This document shows, piece by piece, positions 51,417 through 58,997 of a stretch of DNA of 64,000 bases; position 1 is the first letter of the stretch; every line of letters starts with the position of its first letter. The stretch is from Methanobacteriota archaeon (GTDB taxonomy: Archaea > JAADCQ01 > Methanopyri > Methanopyrales > Methanopyraceae). Position numbers and translations under genes: made by a program. The stretch is taken from contig JAMOPO010000015.1 in NCBI GenBank assembly GCA_027064425.1, forward strand, positions 62,001 through 126,000. The letters are read 5' to 3'. Under the pieces are notes generated by a model. It did not search any database and was not told where the DNA came from. It was given only the letters and a program-made list of their open reading frames with translations.

Positions 51417-51497
51417 GAGGTTGAGAGCTCTCTCGACCCAGTACCTAAGACTGAACTAACTTTAGGTTGCGCGCTCTCAACGGTTCCTCAATGAGGC
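51417..51497 (+). ncRNA. Possible structured RNA
   Basis: TTGAGAGC (51421-51428) pairs with GCTCTCAA (51473-51480). Inside it CCTAAG (51444-51449) pairs with TTTAGG (51461-51466). Outside, GAGG can pair with CCTC at 51486-51489, and a small CCTCA/TGAGG hairpin follows. The nested pairs sit in a non-coding gap of otherwise unstructured sequence. No known RNA class was recognised. Confidence 0.3.
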
Positions 51498-51567
51498 AAC
51501 GTGCCACGGATCATTATTATCGATCCGTATTCGTGGGGCTTTGCGACGTACAGGGTCCCGTAGCGCT

Positions 51568-51599
51568 CCTCTCGTAGTGTTAACGGCGCGTTTACGCTC
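51568..51599 (+). repeat. Upstream motif copy B
   Basis: TCCTCTCGTAGT then GTTAACGGCGCGT (51579-51591) then TTACGCTC. It matches copy A over the 13-base core exactly and over most of the flanks. Confidence 0.55.
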
Positions 51600-51742
51600 C
51601 GGCGAATCCATGCGATCTTCATTTTTCGCGGAGAGTTGGTGCCGGGGACGAGGGGACGGAGGCCTTCCCAGTCCTCACCCTCGCAGCTCGGTTTTCCCTG
51701 TGTGAGGCGAGCGTGGGAAGGTGATGCTCGGGGGAGCAGACG

Positions 51743-53380
51743 ATGGCCCGAGCCCTGCTGGTTCTACTAACCCTGGCGGCGGTCGCGACCCCCGCTTCGG
51801 GTGCCACCATCCTCCTACCGGACCTCGTGGGCCAAGCCATCGCGTTGGAGAAGGAGGGGCTGAGGCACGCCACCCCGGTGGCCACGAGAGGGCTCGTCGA
51901 ACGCTTCAACACGCTCGAGAATCTGGCCGTCGACTACGAGTATATATCAACCCCAGACCACCATGATCTCATCATCTTCTGCGGCGAGGTTCGCGTGAGG
52001 ATTACACCCGAAGAGGTCCGCGTAGAGTACTCGACCCAGCGTGGACCGGTCCGGCGCTCGCTATCCCTCAACCCCGAGCACACTTACCTCGTCCTCTCCC
52101 CGCAGGGCCTCCGTACGATCCCAGTCACACCACAGCATAGAGGCAAAGAACTCCCCATCCTCATCATTCGCGGCGGCCGAGCTTACGAGCCCACCACGTA
52201 CCTCCCGTCCTTCATCCTCGGGGACTACGCCGAGAACGTCACCCCACTCGACCAGGCCGTCGGACTCATGGGTGACTGGGACCTCCTCGTCCGGCTGAAG
52301 ATCGAGGGTGAGACCGTCGCCTTCGACCTCGTGAGGTCGGACGGCTCGGGCGCCTACCGCGTCGTCTGCGACCTAAGAACGGGGAGCGCCTGGCGCGAGC
52401 CCCTGCCGCCCGGGGAGGCCCGGAGGCTCCTCGACCTCGCCCGCGAGGACCTCGCCAAGCTCCACAAGCTGAAATCCGGCGAGCTCGAGAGCGAGCCGGG
52501 GCTACGACTGATCGTCTACGACGCCACCGAGGGCAGGGTCCTCCTGGAGCTCGCGCGCCCCTCCCTAAGGTTCATCCGGGAGTGTAACCCGCGTCTCGCA
52601 GGACTCCTCGAGCTCCTTCAACAAATTAGGATGGAGAGGCTCATCAAGTGGGATCTCCTCCAGCTCTCCCTCCGGGCTCACGAGCTCCAGGACCTCCTCG
52701 AGAGCGCGGGGCTCGCGAGCACGAGGGCGATCCGGTGCCTCCTGCACCCGGAGCTCGTCCTGGGGTCATACCTCCTCACGGCCGGTCTTGGACTTGCGGC
52801 CTTCCTGCCCTGGATCGAGCTGCTGAAACGCTTCCCGCGGCTAGGCGAGGCGCCCGAGTTCAGGTGGGAACCTTCGACCCTCCTTGAGTACGCGGAGCGC
52901 CTAGTGTACGCGGGGACCCTCTGCGGCGTAGAAGCCGCTTATCGGGTGTGCTGTAAGGTCGCCGTCGAGGTCCTACTGCGTGCCTTGGGGCTCTGGGATT
53001 ACGCGATGAACGGTAAAGTCCTAGAGCTCACGGGCTGCATTGTCTGGGCTCCGCTGTTCGAGGAATCGACGAAGCGGTTGATGAGTGCGCTCACCGGACT
53101 GCCACGATGGCTTGTGGGGCTCTGGTACGGGCTGTTAGAGGCCGTAGAATGGCGTGAAATCTGGCCGGGCGAGCTGAAACCTGTGAGGGTAGTCTGGAGG
53201 GTCATCGATCACATCGCGTACTCGGTCCTTCCGCTGCCACTCGGTGCGCTCCTGCACTCGCTTTGGAACGTGATAAGCGACCTCGGAGGCGAGATCCTCG
53301 AGTACTGGCCCGGAGTGCTTGGCATGACGCTCGCCGCACTTGGAGCACTGGTGGAGAACGCGCTGACTGGGGTGTGGTGA
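51743..53380 (+). CDS. Exported-domain plus PrsW-like intramembrane protease fusion
   Basis: A 545-residue protein with signal peptide ARALLVLLTLAAVATPASGA, about 310 residues of soluble beta/alpha domain, then five or six membrane helices. The membrane part has the three PrsW/CPBP-type motifs in order: APLFEESTKRLM (EExxK), GLLEAVEW (Glu in a membrane helix) and HIAYSVLPLPLGALLHSLWN (two histidines and Asn). These would form a glutamate/histidine active site within the membrane. ATG 51743 lies six bases after GGGGGAG. Neighbours on both sides encode exported proteins with a shared C-terminal motif, so it may process or sort them; this is inference. Confidence 0.6.
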   Translation: MARALLVLLTLAAVATPASGATILLPDLVGQAIALEKEGLRHATPVATRGLVERFNTLENLAVDYEYISTPDHHDLIIFCGEVRVRITPEEVRVEYSTQRGPVRRSLSLNPEHTYLVLSPQGLRTIPVTPQHRGKELPILIIRGGRAYEPTTYLPSFILGDYAENVTPLDQAVGLMGDWDLLVRLKIEGETVAFDLVRSDGSGAYRVVCDLRTGSAWREPLPPGEARRLLDLAREDLAKLHKLKSGELESEPGLRLIVYDATEGRVLLELARPSLRFIRECNPRLAGLLELLQQIRMERLIKWDLLQLSLRAHELQDLLESAGLASTRAIRCLLHPELVLGSYLLTAGLGLAAFLPWIELLKRFPRLGEAPEFRWEPSTLLEYAERLVYAGTLCGVEAAYRVCCKVAVEVLLRALGLWDYAMNGKVLELTGCIVWAPLFEESTKRLMSALTGLPRWLVGLWYGLLEAVEWREIWPGELKPVRVVWRVIDHIAYSVLPLPLGALLHSLWNVISDLGGEILEYWPGVLGMTLAALGALVENALTGVW

Positions 53381-53385
53381 GGTAC

Positions 53386-54434
53386 ATGGGGGCCGGCGCT
53401 CCTCTTACCTCATCCTAGGGCTGTTCCTAGCGCTGGCCCCAGCTTCAGGGAAACCGCTGATCCTGGGGAGTCTCTCGGAGGACTTGAAGCTCCTGCAGGG
53501 GTACTTCCGAAATCAAGTCCTGCCCAAGTGGAGGGATGACCCGCGCGTGATCGTGGACGTCACGCAATACTCGGAGTCGCCAGCGAGGTGGGCGGTTTAC
53601 GTACCAAAGAAGGACCTTTTCGTGTACATGTTCGTGCCCTCGAGGATGCGGACGTCGGTTGAACCGGGGCGCGTTCAGGTGGTGCTTCCACCGGTGACGG
53701 GCGGGAGACCCGTCGTGGTAGAGGAGCGTTTGGAGAGCCCGGCGGTGGTTGTGAGCGTGGATCAATTCTGCCCACTGGCGAGCGCGTCCTTAGACGTCGT
53801 GGTGGGGGACCATGTGTGCAGCTTCCTCCGCATTGATGTTCCCGTGCTCGGAGGCCCTTGCTCGGTCGAGTACGTCCTCACCCTGAGGGTTGGGGACCGG
53901 ATGGTCGACGAGGAGGTTCTGAAATCGTTCGACCCGGTGGATGTGGAGTACGCGGTGTACCCGGACCGGGTGGTCATGAGGATATTCGGGATCCCGGAAG
54001 GGGTTGAGGACCGAGCGCTCGTCATCAACGCGACGTTCGACCTCCGGCGTGACAGGATCCTCGTTGAGCGCTGGGAGAGTGCGGACCCGAGGCTGATCTC
54101 CAGGCTGCGCGAGCTGAAGAGGAAGTGGGCCACGCCCCCTGAGGAAGGGATCGCGGAGTTCTTCGGTGGATTACTGCGCGAGCGCTCCGGCGTGAAGCCC
54201 CTCTTGGTGGGCTTCCAACTACCGCACGACGACCCGCTGGTGCGGTTCGTCGAGAAGGTAGTCAGGATGTACAACCAGGGCGCCGGTGAGGAGGAACTCC
54301 AGAAGGCCATGGAAGAGCACCCGAACGTCGAGTTCCTGTTCCCGAAAAAGGGTGCAAAGGAAGCTTCGAGGTTCCCAGTGTGGATGCCACCACTGCCACT
54401 AGTGCCGCAAGTGGGTCGCCGGAACAGCGCCTGA
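53386..54434 (+). CDS. Secreted protein with apparent poly-G frameshift in its signal peptide
   Basis: The main frame (open from about 53367 to 54434) has no ATG, GTG or TTG until 53484, yet it encodes a perfect signal peptide just before (SSYLILGLFLALAPASG, 53400-53450). The likely start, ATG 53386, is in another frame and meets a stop after ten codons. Adding one G to the run of five at 53388-53392 would join them, giving MGGRRSSYLILGLFLALAPASG. The mature part (about 325 residues) is beta-rich and ends SRFPVWMPPLPLVPQVGRR, like other exported proteins here. Either a sequencing error, a phase-variable switch or an early pseudogene. Confidence 0.6.
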
Positions 54435-55240
54435 CGCTGCCGACCCCATAGGAGGCGTGTTAAACCGGGATGCTAAGTGGAAGGTGGGGCGGCGGTCCTT
54501 CGGCTCTAGGTACTGCGCCGCTCCGCTCCTTCACCACCCGTAAAATACGCGTAAGTGCGGCAACGTCAGTCCCGTGGCAGTGCGACTTCGGTGTGGTGCG
54601 AAATCTACAGTCATGAGTCATGGAAGCTTCCGGAGCTTGCCAAGGAGACCCTTAACCTCGAGTCGCCCCATCGGGTTCCCCCACGCGCTTCTCGGCGCGC
54701 TCAGTCGTTCCTTGAGGCACTCCGCCCGGTCGTCGTCGGGCTCCTCCGGCCCGTCCCGAAGGCGCTGCATCTCCTCTTAAGCTCGGCGAGCTCGCGCCAG
54801 GCGCCTGAGTCGGGGAGGGCGAGGGTCTCGGCACGCTTCGCAACCTCAGCTGAGTCCTCCTCCAGCGCGCGTCATGCGACTCCGACGGAGTTGGCGGTGA
54901 GGTCAAGGAAGGTGAGGGACCGGTTCACGAGGCCCGGTTCTCGCCGAGTTGGTAATGGTGGTCGAGGCGGGGTGGGCGGCCTTATTCGACCGTGATCCGC
55001 CGGGCCTTGACCGCCTGCTAGTGCTCGTGTACGACCCCGCCACGCGCCGAGGATCCTCACCGAGCGCGAGGCGAGGCATCCCTGATCGCTGGCTCCCCAC
55101 CCCCGAAATAATGCCCTGAAGTGGGCGGTACTCGCGCCACGGAGCACCGTAACGGTTGCCGCCACCCTGAAGAAGTGCGGAGGAGTGAGGGCCTTACACC
55201 GGTGGATGGTGTGGCCCGGGCCTGGGCCGGGCTCACATCC
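54435..55240. other. 806-base region of decayed coding debris
   Basis: No intact gene. On the minus strand 54618-54770 encodes 50 residues with protein-like composition (MQRLRDGPEEPDDDRAECLK...), and the adjoining frame before it (about 54771-54865) reads SAEVAKRAETLALPDSGAWRELAELKR split by a frameshift. On the plus strand about 54922-55100 reads GPVLAELVMVVEAGWAALF and PPGLDRLLVLVYDPATRRG before a stop. The second piece faintly recalls PGLRLIVYDATEGRV of the 51.7-kb protein. These look like remnants of at least two genes. Confidence 0.4.
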
Positions 55241-55825
55241 CTACGCCCGAACTCCACCGCCCGAGCTAGGTTGAGCGTCCGACACTCGATGCCTCCCGTC
55301 CCGGGACCTGCGATACAGGAGCTTTTTGAGCACTCGCTCGGCGAACCAGGCCTCCCACGGACCGAGCACGACGCGCGCGAACTTGGGGACTTTCTTGAGC
55401 AGGTCACCAACGCGGGGCGTGTCCGCGGGGGCGAGGGACGGGAAGGCGGCCAGAAGACGCGCTATCATCCTGCGCGTATCCTTTACCCGCCGCGCCCTCA
55501 TAGCGATCAGCTTCAGGCTTGTTCGGAGGTGCCGCACGGCCAACCTCGCCAGCTCGAGCACTCGCTCCTCCGACTGCTCGGCCAACCACTCCACGAACTC
55601 GACACTCGGGTTCGACTTGCCCAGGTAGATCAGGCGCGGGTGCCGGTACCTCCGCGTCCGCTTGAAGTACGCCACGAAGTACGGCCCGTAGGTCTTCCCA
55701 CCGATCTTACGATAAGTCTCCTGCAGCTTGGGCTTAACCCGCCTCCGGTACGCCTCGCGCAGCACACGAAGGCATCGAATGCGTTCCACGGGGTCGGTCG
55801 GTAGGGGCACCCCGGTCCAGGTCAC
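55241..55825 (-). CDS. Uncharacterised basic protein
   Basis: A 194-residue protein rich in Arg/Lys, start GTG 55825. Residues about 35-75 read KIGGKTYGPYFVAYFKRTRRYRHP then LIYLGKSNPSVEFVEWLAEQ. The GPY...YLGK pattern resembles small DUF6788-type proteins often found in mobile or accessory regions. The rest is helical with many Arg. No neighbours suggest a function; it borders the decayed region. The long basic face could bind nucleic acid. Confidence 0.5.
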   Translation of the reverse strand: MTWTGVPLPTDPVERIRCLRVLREAYRRRVKPKLQETYRKIGGKTYGPYFVAYFKRTRRYRHPRLIYLGKSNPSVEFVEWLAEQSEERVLELARLAVRHLRTSLKLIAMRARRVKDTRRMIARLLAAFPSLAPADTPRVGDLLKKVPKFARVVLGPWEAWFAERVLKKLLYRRSRDGRHRVSDAQPSSGGGVRA

Positions 55826-56005
55826 GGCCCGCCACCCCAGCCTCAGGCCGGCCGTCCTTTTGTAATCAGGCGGGAGGATAAAAGGGTTGCGAGTGGACGG
55901 CCCGGCCTCCGAGCTCGGCTTCGAGGGGCGCTCGCTCGTAATTACAAAACTCCGGTCGGGGGGAGGGAGGTCGGCCGCGTGGTGCTCGGTGGTGAGAACC
56001 AGGAG

Positions 56006-56416
56006 CTACTCGCGCTCGACGATGACCTCCTTGTGGACGATGGCGTGGCCGAGGGTGCGGCTGATGATGCACCGGTCGGCGCCGCGTTCGGCGACCTTCT
56101 TGGCCTTCTCGGGGTCGGTGTCGTCGCGCAGCTTCACGCGGATCTTGACGTGGATGTCGGTGATGGCGCCGCGGTCGAAGTCGCGCTCTCCGGTGGCCTC
56201 TCCCGTGACCTCTGCGTCGATGCCTTCCTCTCGGAGGGCGGCGTCGGCGTTCATCAGGACGCAGGCGAGCAGGCCTGACAGGAACATGTGCACCGGGGTG
56301 ACCTCGTCCTCCTTCGCGACCTTGCTGCTGGTGAGTTTCTTCCGCTCGCCCACGAACTCGACCGCGCAGTGGCCCTTGTCCAGGACCTCGGCGGTGACCT
56401 TGGGCTCCTCGGTCAT
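56006..56416 (-). CDS. OsmC/Ohr-family protein
   Basis: A 136-residue protein of the OsmC family. It carries the pattern KKLTSSKVAKEDEVTPVHMFLSGLLACVLMNADAALRE (in pieces) with the active-site Cys of the helix (LLACV). The second peroxidatic Cys appears in RGADRCIISRTLGHA. OsmC proteins reduce organic peroxides. ATG 56416 is at the conserved start. It is divergent from the AEC permease gene, with a perfect palindrome in the gap. Confidence 0.85.
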   Translation of the reverse strand: MTEEPKVTAEVLDKGHCAVEFVGERKKLTSSKVAKEDEVTPVHMFLSGLLACVLMNADAALREEGIDAEVTGEATGERDFDRGAITDIHVKIRVKLRDDTDPEKAKKVAERGADRCIISRTLGHAIVHKEVIVERE

Positions 56417-56437
56417 GGCTCGGCCCTCTTCAGCAAG

Positions 56438-56454
56438 ATTTGAAATGTTCAAAT
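56438..56454. promoter_or_regulatory. Perfect palindrome, candidate operator between OsmC and AEC genes
   Basis: ATTTGAA, a 3-base ATG spacer and TTCAAAT form a perfect 7-base inverted repeat in the 58-base divergent gap. It is A/T-rich within a very GC-rich region and occupies the place where both TATA boxes should be. ArsR-type operators often look like this. Confidence 0.55.
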
Positions 56455-56474
56455 TTGTTTCGAGGGGGAGCGGG

Positions 56475-57356
56475 ATGGAGGGGCTGCGGGCGTTCCTGGA
56501 GCTGTTGGCGCTGGTCGGGCTGGGGTACGCGGCGCGTCGGGTGGGGGCGCTGGAGGAGGAGGCGCCGTCGCACCTGAACGCGTACGTGGTGTACCTGGCG
56601 ATGCCGGCGCTGGTGTTCGCGACGGTCGCGCGGCTGCCGCCGGGCAAGGTCGCCCGCTACGCGCTGCTGGTCCTGGTTTCGGTGGGCGTGGCGGCGGTCT
56701 GCTGTCTGGTGGGGTACTGGCTGGCTCGGTGGGTGGGTCTGGATCGTCGGGATGCGGTGGCGGTGGGGCTCGCGTCGGGGTTGGGGAACACGGGGTTCCT
56801 GGGGTACCCGATCTGCCTGTCCGTGCTGGGTCGGGGCGGGCTGGAGGCGGCTGTGTTCTACGACTTCGGGACGACCCTGTCGGTGATCGGGGCGTACCTG
56901 CTCCTGGCGCGGGGCGGGAACCCGGTGAGGATGAGCCTGCGGTTCCCGCCGGCGTACGCGGCGCTGGTGGGGATGGTGTGGTCGCTGCTGCGCCTGCCGC
57001 TGCCGGGGGTCGCGCGGCACGCGCTGGAGACGCTGGGGGCGTCCGCGGTGCCGGCGATCATGGTCTCGCTGGGCGCGTCGCTGCGGTGGGAGGTGGCGGT
57101 GGGTCGGGCGCTGCCGGTGGTGTGGGGGGTGAAGCTGGGGCTGTCGCCGGTGCTGGGGTGGCTGGTCGGGCCGTCGGGGCCGGAGGGCCGGGTGGTCGTG
57201 CTCGAGGCGGCGATGCCGCCGGCGCTGATGAACCTGGTGCTGGCGGAGCTGCTGGGGCTGCGGCCGCACGTGGTGGCGACGCTGGTCTTTACGAGCACGG
57301 TGCTCGCGCTGGGAACGGTACCGGTGACGGTGCTGGTGGTGGGTGGGTGGCGTTGA
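56475..57356 (+). CDS. AEC-family (auxin efflux carrier) permease
   Basis: A 293-residue membrane protein with about ten helices. The family pattern is visible in LLALVGLGYAARRVGAL, HLNAYVVYLAMPALVFATVA, VGLASGLGNTGFLGYPICLSV, and AAMPPALMNLVLAELLGL near the C-terminus. AEC carriers move organic acids and similar anions. ATG 56475 follows CGAGGGGGAGC. The gene ends 4 bases into the next. Confidence 0.9.
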   Translation: MEGLRAFLELLALVGLGYAARRVGALEEEAPSHLNAYVVYLAMPALVFATVARLPPGKVARYALLVLVSVGVAAVCCLVGYWLARWVGLDRRDAVAVGLASGLGNTGFLGYPICLSVLGRGGLEAAVFYDFGTTLSVIGAYLLLARGGNPVRMSLRFPPAYAALVGMVWSLLRLPLPGVARHALETLGASAVPAIMVSLGASLRWEVAVGRALPVVWGVKLGLSPVLGWLVGPSGPEGRVVVLEAAMPPALMNLVLAELLGLRPHVVATLVFTSTVLALGTVPVTVLVVGGWR

Positions 57357-57871
57357 GGGTGCCGACGGTGTGCTACGGTCGGGTGGAGGGGTGTGAGGTG
57401 AGCCGGTGGGACTCGTACGAGGACTACCTGGCGGACGTGATGCGCCGGCTGAGCGAGGAGCGGCCGTCGCGGCTGGAGTTCGAGCTGGGGGAGTGTGAGC
57501 GGTCGTGGCGGCACGTGTTGACGGCGTTCGACGTGCTCCTGCGGGCGTACGAGCGGAAGCTGCCGCTGGAGGAGGTGCGGGTGGGGGGCGAGGACGTGAG
57601 CGGCCTGCTGCGTCCGCTGTACGAGCAGGTGTTCACCAACTACGACGTGGAGCGGGCGCGGGTTGGGGTGCCGGAGGGGCACCGGCACGTGAGGACGGAG
57701 CTGGTGATCCGGGACGGGCGGCGGCTGGTCTTCCAGGAGGCGACGGTCTCGAACATCCTGCGGGCGTTCGTGACAGTGAAGACGCGGCCGGACGTGCGGT
57801 GCGTGCGGCTGAGGCGGAGACGGTTCGACGTCCCGGAGTACGCCGAGTGGCAGCTGATCGAGGAGGACTAG
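57353..57871 (+). CDS. Uncharacterised conserved-looking protein
   Basis: A 172-residue soluble protein from TTG 57353, overlapping the AEC stop. It is Arg/Glu-rich (YEDYLADVMRRLSEERPSRLEFELGE split; VLLRAYERKLPLEEVRVGGEDV) and ends in basic RLRRRRFDVPEYAEWQLIEED. The beta/alpha pattern could be a small nucleic-acid or nucleotide-binding fold, but no motif is decisive. Its stop overlaps convergent GMC gene by 4 bases. Confidence 0.6.
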   Translation: MRVPTVCYGRVEGCEVSRWDSYEDYLADVMRRLSEERPSRLEFELGECERSWRHVLTAFDVLLRAYERKLPLEEVRVGGEDVSGLLRPLYEQVFTNYDVERARVGVPEGHRHVRTELVIRDGRRLVFQEATVSNILRAFVTVKTRPDVRCVRLRRRRFDVPEYAEWQLIEED

Positions 57872-58959
57872 CCGGACCAGCGGTCGGCGAAGTCCTCGGC
57901 GAGGGCCAGGATCGCGCCGATCGTGGGGCGGCCGAGGGCCTCGTCTAGGGCGTTGACGTCCACGACGTGCAGGTTCTCGAACCCCTCCAGCCCGTACTCG
58001 CGGTCCAGGCGCTCGGCGAGCGCGCCGCCCGGGTGGGCGCCGGCGGGCCGGGTGACGGTCTCGACGCGGGCGCCCAGCTCGCGGAGGAGCTCCCCGGCCA
58101 GGGCGCATCCCTCGGCGATGCGGGTGGCGTCCGCCGCGGTCACCGGCTTCCGTCGCTCGGCGACGCTGCCCGCGAGCTCGTCGCGGATTTTGACCATGAG
58201 GGCGTACCGGTCGGGGTGCCGCGAGGTGCGGTGCGGGGAAATCATGAACTCGTCCTCGTGAACGATCACGGGCATCTGGAGCCCGGGCCGGGCCTCCAGA
58301 TCGGCGATGACGTGGACGTAGAGGTCGGCGAACAGGGGCGCGTCGATCTCGACGCCGCTCCGGCGGAGGAGGTCCGGGGTCCCGGGGCACCCGGCGCTGA
58401 GCACGACTGCGTCGTCCTCGCTGACCTCGAGCCGGCGCTCCTCGAGGACGAGCTCGGTCACGCGCCCGGAGGAGGCCCGGAGTTCTAGGCAGTGGTCCTC
58501 GATCACCTCGACGCCGTCTGGGACCTCGCGCATCGGGTTCCACTTGGCTCCCTCGGGGCACTTCAGGCAGCGTCCGCAGCCCGTGCAGCGTTCGAAGTCG
58601 ATGGCCTTCGGCGTCCGCTCGACCTCGAGGCCCAGGTCCCTCGCCGCGCGCTCGAGCTCGAGGTCCAGATCGTTGAGGACGTCGTCCGGGGCCCGCTCGA
58701 CGGGCACCGACAGGTCGGCGAGTGCGCGCCGAAAGCGGCGCTCGAGCCGCTTTGGGCCCCAGAAGCCGAGGTTGCCCATCGAGTAGCGGGCGGATCCTCC
58801 GGGACCTAGCCCGTAATATACGAGGCACTCGCCGAAACGCTCACGCGCGAGCTTCGGCCCGCGCCCGGTGATCAGGGTGACCTCGTGACCCGACTCGGTG
58901 AGGCGCCTCGCGACCCAGCACCCCGCGGGCCCGGCCCCGACCACGTAAACCCGGGTCAA
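57868..58959 (-). CDS. GMC-type flavoprotein oxidoreductase with ferredoxin-like Cys motif
   Basis: A 363-residue flavoprotein. The N-terminus is the FAD-binding motif VYVVGAGPAGCWVARRL. The C-terminus has the GMC signature: RPAGAHPGGALAERLD then NLHVVDVNALDEALGRPTIGAILALAEDFADRW in parts. In the middle (about residue 128) FERCTGCGRCLKCPEGAKW combines a CxxCxxCxxC cluster with the CxxGAK GMC element, suggesting a [4Fe-4S] centre. It is much shorter than alcohol oxidases of the family. Substrate unknown. Confidence 0.75.
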   Translation of the reverse strand: MTRVYVVGAGPAGCWVARRLTESGHEVTLITGRGPKLARERFGECLVYYGLGPGGSARYSMGNLGFWGPKRLERRFRRALADLSVPVERAPDDVLNDLDLELERAARDLGLEVERTPKAIDFERCTGCGRCLKCPEGAKWNPMREVPDGVEVIEDHCLELRASSGRVTELVLEERRLEVSEDDAVVLSAGCPGTPDLLRRSGVEIDAPLFADLYVHVIADLEARPGLQMPVIVHEDEFMISPHRTSRHPDRYALMVKIRDELAGSVAERRKPVTAADATRIAEGCALAGELLRELGARVETVTRPAGAHPGGALAERLDREYGLEGFENLHVVDVNALDEALGRPTIGAILALAEDFADRWSG

Positions 58960-58997
58960 GCTGGCGACACCCTGGAGCGGTGCTGGGGGCTCGCCGG

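Larger units (their letters stand above)
51115..51742. other. 628-base intergenic region with structured-RNA-like segment
   Basis: No ORF here has protein-like composition. Its first half (51115-51410) shows nothing that I can name. The second half has a nested hairpin set (51417-51497), an A/T-rich inverted repeat CGGATC...GATCCG (51507-51527), and copy B of the upstream motif. The 51.7-kb gene starts at the end, after GGGGGAG. Confidence 0.5.

Noticed and set aside
51950-51990. C/D box sRNA antisense within the 51.7-kb gene
   Set aside because: A TGATGA occurs on the minus strand, but the base after CTG at the right spacing is G, not A, and there is no C' or D box or closing stem.
54555-54995. 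146-codon plus-strand ORF as a gene
   Set aside because: Composition is Ser/Arg/Pro-rich with few acidic residues, no SD is present, and the other strand has more protein-like fragments.
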